From contig JAJPEP010000062.1 in NCBI GenBank assembly GCA_021166845.1, positions 1-64,000 on the forward strand: a stretch of 64,000 bases of DNA, written 5' to 3'. Origin of the DNA: Thiobacillus sp. Its GTDB lineage: Bacteria > Pseudomonadota > Gammaproteobacteria > Burkholderiales > Thiobacillaceae. The translations under genes and the position numbers were made by a program. Below, piece after piece: positions 39,165 to 48,547 of this stretch. Position 1 is the first letter of the stretch. Every line of letters begins with the position of its first letter. Below the pieces are notes generated by a model that searched no databases, had not been told where the DNA came from, and saw only the letters and a program-made list of their open reading frames with translations.

Positions 39165-39379
39165 TTGGCCTGCTCCTCCGCGGCAGCGCGCGGGGGATTA
39201 TTGAAGCGCACATTTTCCGGGGCGTTGGTGCCGCCGGTCATGACAAAGCTCATTACCTCCTCCATCGTCCAGTCGGTCATCACCACGTCGGCCAGTAGCA
39301 GAACTTCAATGTAGCCCGTGGTCGGGCTGGGCGAGGTGGTGGGGAGCGGCTTGCGGCGGGGCGGGGCTTCGTTGGGCAT
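39161..39379 (-). CDS. Small protein resembling only the C-terminus of DUF502 membrane proteins
   Basis: 72 residues from the ATG at 39379. PTTSPSPTTGYIEVL, then VVMTDWTMEEVMSFVMTGGTNAPENVRF, resembles the C-terminal end of DUF502 proteins (pattern PTTPNPT.G followed by D...EDA...I.GG). The membrane-spanning N-terminal part of that family is missing. It sits 11 bp after the universal stress gene and overlaps mrpE2 by 4 bases, so it is probably translated. Either a truncated relic or a small regulator; recognition rests on motif memory alone. Confidence 0.55.
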   Translation of the reverse strand: MPNEAPPRRKPLPTTSPSPTTGYIEVLLLADVVMTDWTMEEVMSFVMTGGTNAPENVRFNNPPRAAAEEQAK

Positions 39380-39390
39380 GAATGGAAGGC

Positions 39391-40287
39391 TCAGGCAGGA
39401 TGGCCGGCGACGAGCACGTCGCTGCTGCAATAGGCCAGCACATGCTTGGTGACGCTGCCGAGCAGCAGTTCTTCCAGCGTCGACTGGCCGTGCTTGCCCA
39501 TGGCGATGAGGTCAACGTCGAGCGACTGCTCGTGCTCGAGGATGCGCAGGGTCGGCGCGCCGTGCACCACGTGGCGCGTCAGTTGTCCCGCCGGAATCGA
39601 CAACTGGTCGACGAACCGCGCCATCGCATCGAGCGCATCCTCGCGAGCGCGTACCCGGTATTGATGGATCTGCTCGTCGGCGATGCCGGCAAAACGCAGG
39701 GTGCTTTCTATGTCGACTTCGTACGCATGCAGCAGGACGATCTCGGCGTCGGGCAGCCAGCGGTGCGCGGCCTGCGCGGCCGCCAGGGCATGGGCCGAGA
39801 AGTCGACCGGCACCAGCACGCGCCGATAGGCGCCCTGCGGGCGCTGCTTGACCGCGAGCACGGGGCGGCGGGTCCTGCGCAGCACGCGTTCGGTGGTGGA
39901 GCCGAGCAGGAACTCGCGAACGAAATGCGCACCGCGCGCGCCCATCACCAGCAGGTTTGCATGCAGTTCGTCGGCGAGGTCGGTGATGGCATCCAGCGCC
40001 ACCCCCTGGGCGAGCCGGGTGCCGATCGGGCAGGCGTACTGCGCGTTGAGGCGGGCCGCCAGCTCCGTCAGGGCCTGCTGCGTCTCGTCGGCGACGCGCG
40101 CTTCCATCGCCGGCGCCTCGTCGCGCATCAGCCCGCGCAGCCGCGCCAGCATCGACGCACTGACGACGTGGGCCAAGGTGAGCCGTGCGCCGGCATGGGC
40201 ACTCGCAAGCTGCGCCGCGCGTTCCAGCGCATGGCGCGCCGGGGCGGAAAAGTCGGTGGTGGCGAGTAGCGAAAGGGATGAAGTCAT
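39391..40287 (-). CDS. Universal stress protein with two UspA domains
   Basis: 298 residues from the ATG at 40287. Domain 1 (about 5-150) has LLATTDFSAPARHALERA and the ATP-binding signature MGARGAHFVREFLLGSTTERV. Domain 2 (about 155-298) has VLVPVDFSAHALAAAQAA and MGKHGQSTLEELLLGSVTKHV. Tandem Usp proteins bind nucleotides and are often tied to ion transporters. The ATG overlaps the stop of the upstream CPA2 antiporter by 4 bases, suggesting a regulatory partnership. Confidence 0.92.
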   Translation of the reverse strand: MTSSLSLLATTDFSAPARHALERAAQLASAHAGARLTLAHVVSASMLARLRGLMRDEAPAMEARVADETQQALTELAARLNAQYACPIGTRLAQGVALDAITDLADELHANLLVMGARGAHFVREFLLGSTTERVLRRTRRPVLAVKQRPQGAYRRVLVPVDFSAHALAAAQAAHRWLPDAEIVLLHAYEVDIESTLRFAGIADEQIHQYRVRAREDALDAMARFVDQLSIPAGQLTRHVVHGAPTLRILEHEQSLDVDLIAMGKHGQSTLEELLLGSVTKHVLAYCSSDVLVAGHPA

Positions 40288-41960
40288 GATGAGGTCTCCT
40301 GGTTTTTGGTGAGTTCGGACGCGGCGATGCGCGCCGCGAGATCGAGCGCGGCAAAATCGGCCGCCTGGTTGAACGGCAGGATGATCTCGACCCGGCCGAG
40401 GGTGCGCAGGCTTGCGGCATCGGCCTCGTCGCGCGCCACGATGGCGATCTGCCCGCTGTAATGGTGTTCCGCCAGCGCATTGAGCAGGGCGTGGTTGGAG
40501 GCGCGGTCGGGCAGGGTGCTGACCACCCATGGCACCCCCGCCAGCGGCAGGCTTTCGATGTAGTCCGGCGCCTCGCCGTCGCCGAAGCGGGCATCCAGAC
40601 CGAGGTGCTGCTGCGCCCTCACCACTTCGGGATCGAAGTCCACGCCCAGCACATGCAAGTCCTGCTTAAGCAGCGAATGCGCCAGGCGGCTGCCGTAGCG
40701 ACCGAGTCCGAAAATGGCCACGTCGGGGCGCACGCCGTCGCGCGGGGTGTGCTCGACCGCCAGTTCGCGAAAAGGATGTTTCCGCTCGAACAGGCCTAGC
40801 CAGGGCGCCAGCCAGGCATACAGATAGTGCGAGTACAGGATCATGTAGGACGACAGTGCGATGGTGGTCAGGCCGACCAGGGTGGTCAGCCCCAGCGCGC
40901 TGTCGCCGACGTGGCCGAGGCTGATTCCCATGGCGACGAAGACGATGGAAAACTCGGAGATCTGCGCCACCGTCAGTCCGGCCAGAAACCCCGTTCTTTT
41001 CCGGTAGCCCATGTAACCCATGATCGCCATCACGATCAGCGGGTTGCCGATCAGCACGAACAGCGACAGCACGATGGAGGAGGTGATTTCGTCGCCGAGG
41101 GTGGAAAAATCAAGCTTGGAACCGAGGTCGATGAAGAAGAACAGCAGCAGGAAGTCGCGGATGCTGGTGAGCCGCGCGCTGATCGCCTCGCGGTACGCCG
41201 TCGAGGCGAGCGAGAAGCCGGCGATGAAGGCGCCGGCCTCCTTGCTGAAGCCGGCGAATTCGCCGAGCGCAGCCAACGCGGTGCCCCAGGCGATGGCGAA
41301 GATCAGCAGCAGCTCCTGCGAGCGCGCCAGGGTGCCGACGATGCGCGGCAGCAGGTAGCGCATCACGACGAACAGCAGCAGCGCGGCGCCGCCCAGGCGC
41401 GCCAGCAGGGTCAGCGCCAGGGTCATGCCGCTGACGCCGTCCTCGCCCATGCCGCCGAGACCGCTCATCACCATCATTGCGATCACCACGGCGAGATCCT
41501 GCACGATGAGGAAGCCGACCGCGATGCGGCCGTGCAGCGAGTCGAGTTCGCGCTTGTCGGACAGGAGCTTGACGATGATGATGGTGCTGGAGAAGGTCAG
41601 CGCCACCGCCACGTACAGCGCCTCCAGCCAGCCCTTGCCGAGCGCGAGGATGATGAAGAAGCCGAACACGATGGTGAAGCTGAGCTGCCCCAGCCCGGTG
41701 GCGAGCGCGACCGGGCCGATGTGGCGGATGTGCCTGAGGTCGAGTTTCAGCCCCACCACGAACAGCAGCATGGTGATGCCGATCTGCGCCAGGAGGTCGA
41801 TCTGGTCGTGCGCCGACACCAGGGAGAAGCCGGCCGGCCCGAGCAATATGCCCACCGCGATGTAGGCGATCAGAATCGGCTGGCGCAGCCGCACCGCGAT
41901 CGCCCCCAGCACGGTGGTGATGATCAGGAGCAGGGCGAATTCGTCAAAAGGCTGCGTCAT
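40284..41960 (-). CDS. CPA2 (Kef/YbaL-type) cation:proton antiporter with TrkA-N domain
   Basis: 558 residues: 12-13 membrane spans with the exchanger core (LGQLSFTIVFGFF, SSTIIIVKLLSDKRELDSLHGRIAVGFLIVQDLAVVIAMM, FAGFSKEAGAFIAGFSLAS), then an NAD-binding TrkA-N/RCK domain from about residue 405 (VAIFGLGRYGSRLAHSLLKQDLHVLGVDFD). Probably K+/H+ exchange gated by nucleotide. It heads the unit that continues through usp into the second Mrp-type operon. Confidence 0.9.
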   Translation of the reverse strand: MTQPFDEFALLLIITTVLGAIAVRLRQPILIAYIAVGILLGPAGFSLVSAHDQIDLLAQIGITMLLFVVGLKLDLRHIRHIGPVALATGLGQLSFTIVFGFFIILALGKGWLEALYVAVALTFSSTIIIVKLLSDKRELDSLHGRIAVGFLIVQDLAVVIAMMVMSGLGGMGEDGVSGMTLALTLLARLGGAALLLFVVMRYLLPRIVGTLARSQELLLIFAIAWGTALAALGEFAGFSKEAGAFIAGFSLASTAYREAISARLTSIRDFLLLFFFIDLGSKLDFSTLGDEITSSIVLSLFVLIGNPLIVMAIMGYMGYRKRTGFLAGLTVAQISEFSIVFVAMGISLGHVGDSALGLTTLVGLTTIALSSYMILYSHYLYAWLAPWLGLFERKHPFRELAVEHTPRDGVRPDVAIFGLGRYGSRLAHSLLKQDLHVLGVDFDPEVVRAQQHLGLDARFGDGEAPDYIESLPLAGVPWVVSTLPDRASNHALLNALAEHHYSGQIAIVARDEADAASLRTLGRVEIILPFNQAADFAALDLAARIAASELTKNQETSS

Positions 41961-42059
41961 CGTTGTGTGCGTGATTCCTTGCGTCGATGGTCATGCTTGG
42001 CGGGCCAGAACCATGATGGCCGGCTTTACGGCCCCGGACAAGACCGGGCGCGTTCGAGT

Positions 42060-43796
42060 TCAGGGCGCATCCACCAGATGGGTCGGGATCCGCAGTCCGA
42101 CCTGCCTGATGCGGCCGTCGACGATCGCGCGCACCACGAATTCCAGTTTGCCCAGCCGGACGCGATCGCCGACCACGGGCACGCCGGGCAGCTTCCTGGC
42201 GATGAACGCCGCCAGCGTCAGGTCCGACATTTCCGGCGGCAAGGGCAGGCCGTATTGCGCGGCGACATTCGCCATGATCGATTCGCCGTTCAGGATGAAA
42301 TCGCCGTAAAACTGACGCTTGTCGAGATAGGCGGGTGCGCGGGGCGCTGCCAGCAGATCGCCCAGCGCGGCGCTGTCCGCTTCATTGGCCAGGACGTAGA
42401 GCGTATCCCCGGCGGCCAGTTCGTCGGCCGCGTCAGGCATCAGTGCCAAACCATCGCGCAATACGGTCAGCAGGCGCGCCTCGCCGGGCAGGCGCAACGC
42501 GCTGGCGGGGCGGCCGATGAACTGGCCGTCCGCTTTCAGCCGGTAGCCAAAAAAGGCATGGCCGCCGGCAGGCGCCGACGCCAGGTCGAAGCGTTCGGTC
42601 GGCGTCGGCGCTGGCGGAACCTGTAGCCGCAGGCGACGGGCCAGGGCGGGGATGGTCCAGCCCTGCATGGTCAGCGAGATCAGCACCACGAAGAAGGCCA
42701 CATCCAGAATGAGCGCCGCTTCGGGCACACCCGCCAGCAGCGGGAACAGCGCGAGAATGATGGGAACCGCGCCGCGCAGCCCGACCCACGCGATGAATAC
42801 CTGCTCGCGCCACGGAAAATGAAACGGCAGCAGGCACAGCGCCACCGCCAGCGGCCGCGCGACGAACATCAGCACCAGCGCGATCGCCAGCGCGGAGGGG
42901 GCGTGTTCGAGCAGATCGCTGGGGGTGGCGAGCAGGCCCAGCATGAGGAACATGGCGATCTGCGCCAGCCACACCAGGCCGTTATGCACCTGCAGGATGT
43001 TGGTCGATTCGCGCGGCGCGCTGTTGCCCACCACCACGCCCGCCAGATAGGCAGCGAGGAAGCCGCTGCCGCCCAGCACCGTGGTGAGGCTGTAGAGCGC
43101 AAGGCCGCCGGCGAGGACCAGCATGGGATACATGCCGCGCTCCAGCGGCAGGCGGTTGACCAGCCGCACCAGCAGCCAGCCGCCGCCGAGGCCGGCGATC
43201 AGACCCATGCCCATTTGCCGGATGAACAGGCCGAGGGTTTCCCAGCCGGGCGTGCCTTGACCCGAGAGAATCGGCTCGATGAGGGCGATGGTGAGCAGCG
43301 CCGCCATCGGGTCGTTGCTGCCGGATTCGATTTCCAGCGTGGCCGACACCCGCTGTTTCAGCGCCAGCCCCCTGGCGTGCAGCAGAGCGAACACCGCGGC
43401 GGCGTCGGTGGAGCCCACCACGGCGCCGACCAGCAAGCCTTCGAGCAGGCCGAAATCGAGCGTCCAGGCGGCAAACAGGCCGGTCACTACGCAGGTGACG
43501 AGCACGCCGACGGTGGCCAGCACGGATGCCGGGCGCAGGCCGGCGCGAAAGCTGTTGGAACGGGTGTTGAGGCCGCCGTCGAGCAGGATGACGGCGAGTG
43601 CCACGCTGCCCATGGTGTAGGCGATGCCGCTGTCGTCGAACAGGATGCCGCCCGGGCCGTCTTCCCCGGCCAGCATGCCGACCGCCAGGAATACCAGCAG
43701 CAACGGCATGCCGATGCGGTACGACAGGGCGCTGGCGAGGATGGCCAGCAACAAAAGTACCGCGCCGGCGAGGACGAGTTGGTTGAAAAAATCCAT
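42060..43796 (-). CDS. nhaP2: K+/H+ antiporter, NhaP2/CvrA type
   Basis: 578 residues, matching E. coli CvrA/NhaP2 (578). CPA1 exchanger domain with VALAVILLDGGLNTRSNSFR, VVGSTDAAAVFALLHARG and ESGSNDPMAALLTIALIE (about 85-170), then WVGLRGAVPIILALFP. A cytoplasmic TrkA-C domain (about 410-475) and a C-terminal CorC/HlyC-like domain (about 495-578) follow. It exports K+ in exchange for protons under high internal K+ or alkaline conditions. 99 bp upstream of the CPA2 gene on the same strand. Confidence 0.93.
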   Translation of the reverse strand: MDFFNQLVLAGAVLLLLAILASALSYRIGMPLLLVFLAVGMLAGEDGPGGILFDDSGIAYTMGSVALAVILLDGGLNTRSNSFRAGLRPASVLATVGVLVTCVVTGLFAAWTLDFGLLEGLLVGAVVGSTDAAAVFALLHARGLALKQRVSATLEIESGSNDPMAALLTIALIEPILSGQGTPGWETLGLFIRQMGMGLIAGLGGGWLLVRLVNRLPLERGMYPMLVLAGGLALYSLTTVLGGSGFLAAYLAGVVVGNSAPRESTNILQVHNGLVWLAQIAMFLMLGLLATPSDLLEHAPSALAIALVLMFVARPLAVALCLLPFHFPWREQVFIAWVGLRGAVPIILALFPLLAGVPEAALILDVAFFVVLISLTMQGWTIPALARRLRLQVPPAPTPTERFDLASAPAGGHAFFGYRLKADGQFIGRPASALRLPGEARLLTVLRDGLALMPDAADELAAGDTLYVLANEADSAALGDLLAAPRAPAYLDKRQFYGDFILNGESIMANVAAQYGLPLPPEMSDLTLAAFIARKLPGVPVVGDRVRLGKLEFVVRAIVDGRIRQVGLRIPTHLVDAP

Positions 43797-43896
43797 GCGG
43801 CTTACCCTGGACGCCGTCTGGTATGAAGCGGGCGATGGACGCTATGCAGCAGGGCCGGTTTGCAGTGGATGTTGTTCATGATTTTTAACGGAGGCG

Positions 43897-46599
43897 TTAT
43901 TTGTTGCGGCGGATCAGCGCCTTTTCGATTTCCACCACGCTGTAAACGACGACGCCGAAAACAAGAATGCGTCCCCAGGCGGCCAGATCGAGCGGGGCGG
44001 TGGCGAACAGCGACTGCAGCACGGGCAGGTAGGTGAACAGGCCCTGCAGCACGACGAGGATGCCGATGGCGATCAGCACCGCCCGGTTGCCGGCCACGCC
44101 CGACCAGCCGACCACCGGCGCGGTGAGGCGGCGGCAGTTGAACAGATAGAAAATCTCGCCCATGACCAGGGCATTGATGGCGGCGGTGCGCGCGACGTCG
44201 AGCGGCACGCCGCGCTCCAGTTCCCACAGGAACAGGCCGAGCGATCCGGCCACCAGGAACATCGTGACGAACACGATGCGCCACAGCATGAAGCGCGTCA
44301 GCAGCGGTTCGTTCGGGTTGCGCGGCGGCTGGCGCATCGCTTCGGGCTCGGGGCGCTCGAAGGCGAGCGCCAGCGCCAGCGTCACCGCCGTCACCATGTT
44401 GACCCACAGGATCTGCACCGGGGTGATCGGCAGGGTGATGCCGAGCAGGATCGCGATCAGCACCATGCCGGCCTGCGCCATGTTGGTGGGCAGGATGAAC
44501 ACGATGGCCTTTTTCAGGTTGCTGTAGACGGTGCGGCCTTCCTCGACGGCGTGGGCGATCGAGGCGAAATTGTCGTCGGCGAGCACCATTTCCGCTGCTT
44601 CCTTGGCGGCCTCGGTGCCCTTCTGGCCCATCGCCACGCCGACATCGGCGCGCCGCAGTGCCGGCGCGTCGTTGACGCCATCGCCGGTCATCGCGGTGAC
44701 GTGGCCCAGGCTTTGCAGCGCTTCGACCAGGCGCAACTTATGTTCGGGGCTGGCGCGGGCGAAGATGTCGGTCTTCGCCACCACCTCGCGCAGCTGCGCG
44801 TCGTCGAGGGCCTCGATGTCGGCGCCGGTTACCGTGCGCACCCCTTCGCCGGTCGAGTGGCCGCCCAGCCCCAGTTGTTTGCCGATGGCCTGCGCGGTGG
44901 CGGCGTGGTCGCCGGTGATCATCTTGACCTGGATGCCGGCGGCGCGGCAGGTGGCGACCGCCTTGACGGCCTCCTCGCGCGGCGGATCGGCCAGCCCGAG
45001 CACCGCCAGCAGGGTGAAGCCGCCGTCCTCGATGTCGGAAAAGTTCAGCGTCGTCGCGGTTTCGTGCCGCACCGCCAGCGCCAGGAGCCGCATGCCCTGG
45101 GCGGCGGTTTCCTCCATGCGCGCACGCCAGAAACCGGGATCAAGCGGCGCCTCGCCGTCGGCGCTGCGCTGCGTCCCGCACAAGGCCAGCACGCGCTCCG
45201 GCGCGCCCTTGAGATAGATGAAGCCGCGCCCGTCATGGTCGTGGTTGAGCGTGGCCATGAAGCGGTGCTCGGACTCGAACGGGATGACGTCGCTGCGCGG
45301 CAGCTCTTCGCGGGTCTGGTGCGGGTCGAGCCCTGCCTTCAGCGCCAGGGTCAGGAGCGCGCCTTCGGTGGGGTCGCCGGCCAGCTGCCAGCCGGCGTCG
45401 GTTTCGCGCAGCTCGGCGTCGTTGCACAGGAAGGCGGCGTGCGCCACGTCCCGCAGCAGCGGATGCGATTCGGAATCGGCGCGTTCGCCGCCGTGGCTGA
45501 AGCCGCCCTCGGGCGCGTAGCCGCTGCCCGATACTTCGAACATGGCGTCGGCGCCGATGACGGTCTGCACCGTCATTTCGTTGCGCGTCAGGGTGCCGGT
45601 CTTGTCCGAGCAGATGACGCTGACCGCGCCCAGCGTCTCCACCGCGGGCAGGCGGCGGATGATGGCGTTGCGGTGCGCCATGCGGGTGACGCCGATGGCG
45701 AGCGTGATGGTCATGATCGCCGGCAGGCCCTCGGGGATCGCCGCCACCGCGAGGCCCACCGCGGCGAGGAACATGTCGCTCGCGGGGTAACCGCGGACCC
45801 ATACGCCGAAGCCGAAGATCAGCGCCGACAGCAGCAGGATCACGCCCGCCAGCCACTGGCCGAAGCGCGCCATCAGCTTCAGCAGTGGCGTGGTGAGCTT
45901 CTCGACCGTCGCCAGCAGGGTGCTGATGCGCCCCAGCTCGGTGGCGGTGCCGGTGGCCACCACCACGCCGATTCCCTGGCCGTAGGTGACCAGGGTGCCC
46001 GACCACGCCATGCTGGCGCGGTCGCCGAGCGCGGCATCGGCTTCAACCGGGTCGACCTGCTTGTCGACCGCGAGCGATTCGCCGGTCAGCGCGGCCTCCA
46101 TCACCCGCAAGCTCTTGACACTGATCAGCCTCAGGTCGGCGGGCACGCGGTCGCCCGAGGCAAGGTGCACGATGTCGCCCGGTACCAGATCCTCGGCGGG
46201 GATCTCGTGGCGCTCGCCGGCGCGGGTGACGGTGGCGTGCAGCGACAGCATGTCGCGGATCGCGTCGAGCGCCTCTTCGGCACGGCCTTCCTGGATAAAG
46301 CCGATCACCGCGTTGATGACCACCACGCCGAAGATCACCCCGGAATCGAGCCAGTGGCCAAGCAGCGCGGTGATGAGCCCGGCCGCCAGCAGCACGTAGA
46401 TCAGCACATTGTGGAACTGCAGCAGAAGGCGCTGCCAGGCCGGCTGAGGCCGTGGCGGCGGCAGCCGGTTGGGGCCGAATTGCGCGCGCCGCGCATCGAC
46501 CTCGTCCGGGGGCAGGCCTTCGCGCGGCGCTTCGAGTCGGGTCAGGGTGTCGCTGACGGACAGGCTGTGCCAGCGCGGTGAATCTTCGTTGGCGTGCAA
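43897..46599 (-). CDS. P2-type cation-transporting ATPase
   Basis: 900 residues. Actuator domain with LTGES (171-175), membrane helix 4 with AAIPEGLPAIMT (287-298), phosphorylation site DKTGTLT with D332, and hinge TGDGVNDAPALRR. The PEGL ion-site motif and the C-terminal six-span domain place it among Ca2+/Na+-type P2 ATPases (like PacL/PMA1 of bacteria) rather than heavy-metal pumps. The cation cannot be fixed from sequence. It lies 100 bp upstream of nhaP2 and could be the first gene of a long minus-strand transcript. Confidence 0.92.
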   Translation of the reverse strand: MHANEDSPRWHSLSVSDTLTRLEAPREGLPPDEVDARRAQFGPNRLPPPRPQPAWQRLLLQFHNVLIYVLLAAGLITALLGHWLDSGVIFGVVVINAVIGFIQEGRAEEALDAIRDMLSLHATVTRAGERHEIPAEDLVPGDIVHLASGDRVPADLRLISVKSLRVMEAALTGESLAVDKQVDPVEADAALGDRASMAWSGTLVTYGQGIGVVVATGTATELGRISTLLATVEKLTTPLLKLMARFGQWLAGVILLLSALIFGFGVWVRGYPASDMFLAAVGLAVAAIPEGLPAIMTITLAIGVTRMAHRNAIIRRLPAVETLGAVSVICSDKTGTLTRNEMTVQTVIGADAMFEVSGSGYAPEGGFSHGGERADSESHPLLRDVAHAAFLCNDAELRETDAGWQLAGDPTEGALLTLALKAGLDPHQTREELPRSDVIPFESEHRFMATLNHDHDGRGFIYLKGAPERVLALCGTQRSADGEAPLDPGFWRARMEETAAQGMRLLALAVRHETATTLNFSDIEDGGFTLLAVLGLADPPREEAVKAVATCRAAGIQVKMITGDHAATAQAIGKQLGLGGHSTGEGVRTVTGADIEALDDAQLREVVAKTDIFARASPEHKLRLVEALQSLGHVTAMTGDGVNDAPALRRADVGVAMGQKGTEAAKEAAEMVLADDNFASIAHAVEEGRTVYSNLKKAIVFILPTNMAQAGMVLIAILLGITLPITPVQILWVNMVTAVTLALALAFERPEPEAMRQPPRNPNEPLLTRFMLWRIVFVTMFLVAGSLGLFLWELERGVPLDVARTAAINALVMGEIFYLFNCRRLTAPVVGWSGVAGNRAVLIAIGILVVLQGLFTYLPVLQSLFATAPLDLAAWGRILVFGVVVYSVVEIEKALIRRNK

Positions 46600-46658
46600 G
46601 CGATATCTCCGGTTCGGTCGACGTTCGGATGGATCGCGATGAAACGCATTTCGGGAAT

Positions 46659-46687
46659 GTGAAATTTGCCCCAGCGCATCCTACAAT
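46659..46687 (+). promoter_or_regulatory. Candidate sigma-70 promoter for the DUF2062 gene
   Basis: GTGAAA (46659-46664), a 17-base spacer and TACAAT (46682-46687). It lies about 105 bp before the ATG at 46793 in the divergent gap with the P-type ATPase gene. Match quality is 4/6 and 5/6. Confidence 0.4.
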
Positions 46688-46792
46688 TCTGGCACACCTC
46701 AACAATACGGATGCGCAATGCCGGGATTTGCTGTCGCGCCCGCGACGCAGCAGGCTTTAACCTTATCCGTTGCTGCCGCTGTCTGAAACTTC

Positions 46793-47344
46793 ATGCCGCC
46801 GAAGCGTTTCCGCCGTTTTCTTCCCGACCAGCAAGCCCTGCGCGAACACCGTGCGCTGCGCTGGATGGGACCTGTGCTGCATGATCGCCGGCTGTGGCAT
46901 GTCAACCGGCGCGGAGTGGCCCTGGGCCTAGCCATCGGTGTTTTCTTCGGCCTGCTGATGCCGTTGGCGCAGATTTTTTTCGCGGCGATGGCGGCGCTGC
47001 TGCTGCGCGCCAACATTCCGGCCGCGGTCGGCAGCACCCTGATCACCAACCCCATCACCTTCGCGCCGGTGTACTACGCGGCCTATCATCTGGGCGCCTG
47101 GATGCTGGGGCACGCCGACGTGGCGCTGGCCGAGGTCGATCTCGACCGTGTCGCGGCCAGAACCGGGACCGGGCTGGCGCTGTGGGTGGACCGCCTGTAC
47201 ACCGTGGGGCCGCCGCTGGCGCTGGGCTTGCTGACGCTGGCGGTGGTCCTGTCGGTGCTGATCTATTTTGCCGTGCACTGGGCCTGGCGGCTGCGCATCG
47301 TGCGCGCCTGGCAGCGCCGCAAGGCGCGGCGACGCCAGCGCTGA
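46793..47344 (+). CDS. DUF2062 membrane protein
   Basis: 183 residues. RRGVALGLAIGVFFGLLMP (about 39-57) and RANIPAAVGSTLITNPITFAPVYYAAYHLG are the DUF2062 signatures (N.P.T..P.Y). Two or three membrane spans, highly basic tail (RAWQRRKARRRQR). Function is not established for the family. A perfect 13-bp hairpin begins inside its stop codon. Confidence 0.88.
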   Translation: MPPKRFRRFLPDQQALREHRALRWMGPVLHDRRLWHVNRRGVALGLAIGVFFGLLMPLAQIFFAAMAALLLRANIPAAVGSTLITNPITFAPVYYAAYHLGAWMLGHADVALAEVDLDRVAARTGTGLALWVDRLYTVGPPLALGLLTLAVVLSVLIYFAVHWAWRLRIVRAWQRRKARRRQR

Positions 47345-47372
47345 GGCAGGCCGGCAAGCGCCGGCCTGCCTC
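47343..47372 (+). terminator. Perfect 13-bp hairpin after the DUF2062 gene
   Basis: GAGGCAGGCCGGC (47343-47355), loop AAGC, GCCGGCCTGCCTC (47360-47372). Very stable, but with no T run after it, so factor-dependent termination or transcript protection is as likely as intrinsic termination. The remaining gap to 47530 shows nothing notable. Confidence 0.5.
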
Positions 47373-47530
47373 GGCGCGTTCCTGGCCGCCGCTGGCCAAA
47401 AGCGCAAATTCGGCAATACTTGCAGTTCGACACGTGCTTTTCCTGCATGCGGGTTCGTGCAGCCCGTGCGTGATTTGCTGCATGCGTTTGTAAAACGCCC
47501 ATCGATCCGGAGCCGCCTTACCTACCCCCC

Positions 47531-48547
47531 ATGCTGGATCTGGCCGTCATCTGGCTTTCGTTGCTTGCCAGCCTCGCCGTGATCGGCGTGGCGGGCGTCA
47601 GGCTTTCGCGCTATGGCGACATTATTGCCGAGAAAAGCGGGCTGAGCCGCGGCTGGGTGGGCCTGATCCTGCTGGCGACGGTGACCTCGCTGCCGGAACT
47701 GGTCACCGGCCTGTCCGCCGTGACGGTCGCCAAGGCGCCGGATATCGCGGTGGGCGACATCATGGGTAGTTGCGTGTTCAACCTGCTGATCATCGTGTTG
47801 CTCGATTTTCTCTACCGCAAGGAATCCGTCTACACGCGTGCGCGCCAGGGCAACGTGCTGGCTGCCGGCTACGGCATCGCCATGATCGGTTTCGCCGGAT
47901 TCAACCTTCTGCTCTATCGCGCGGGCACGGTTCCTTCCATTGGCCACGTCGGCTTCTACACGCCGGTCATCCTGCTGCTCTATCTATTGGCCATGCGTTC
48001 GCTCTACCGTTATGAGCAGGCTCAAGTCAGCGAGTATGTGGAAAATCGCGTCGAGCTTTATTCTGACACCAGCCTGAAGCAGGCGGTGCAAGGCTACGTC
48101 ATCGCCGCGCTCGCGGTGGTGGCGGCCGGCATCTGGCTCCCCTTTATCGCCAAGGATCTGGCGGCAGTCATGGCCTGGGAGCAGAGCTTCGTGGGGACGC
48201 TGTTTGTCGCTGCGATCACTTCCGCCCCCGAAGTCGTGGTTACGGTGGCCGCCCTGCGCATGGGGGCAGTCGACCTGGCCATCGGCAACCTGTTCGGCAG
48301 CAATCTGTTTGATATCGCCATCCTCGCGATCGACGACCTGGCCTACCTGCCCGGCCCGCTGTTCGTCGATGTTTCGATCTCGCATGCCGCCTCGGCCTTT
48401 TCCGCCATGATGATGAGCGGTCTGGCGGTGGTCGGGCTGATCCTGCGGCCGCCTTCGCGCGTCTACCGCACGGTCAGCTGGGTCAGCCTGCTGCTGCTTG
48501 TCGTCTATCTCCTGAACACTCTGTTCCTCTATCTCTATGACCATTGA
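47531..48547 (+). CDS. Calcium/sodium:cation exchanger family protein
   Basis: 338 residues, about ten spans in two inverted halves. Each half carries the alpha-repeat: LLATVTSLPELVTGLSAV..GDIMGSCVFNLLII (about 48-92) and AAITSAPEVVVTVAALRMG..NLFGSNLFDIAIL (about 228-265), with the ion-coordinating Glu of each repeat (LPELV, APEVV). Expected to extrude Ca2+ (or another divalent ion) against Na+ or H+. Its 3' end overlaps the start of the P-type ATPase gene by 11 bp, so the two are coupled and probably move the same or a related ion. Confidence 0.9.
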   Translation: MLDLAVIWLSLLASLAVIGVAGVRLSRYGDIIAEKSGLSRGWVGLILLATVTSLPELVTGLSAVTVAKAPDIAVGDIMGSCVFNLLIIVLLDFLYRKESVYTRARQGNVLAAGYGIAMIGFAGFNLLLYRAGTVPSIGHVGFYTPVILLLYLLAMRSLYRYEQAQVSEYVENRVELYSDTSLKQAVQGYVIAALAVVAAGIWLPFIAKDLAAVMAWEQSFVGTLFVAAITSAPEVVVTVAALRMGAVDLAIGNLFGSNLFDIAILAIDDLAYLPGPLFVDVSISHAASAFSAMMMSGLAVVGLILRPPSRVYRTVSWVSLLLLVVYLLNTLFLYLYDH

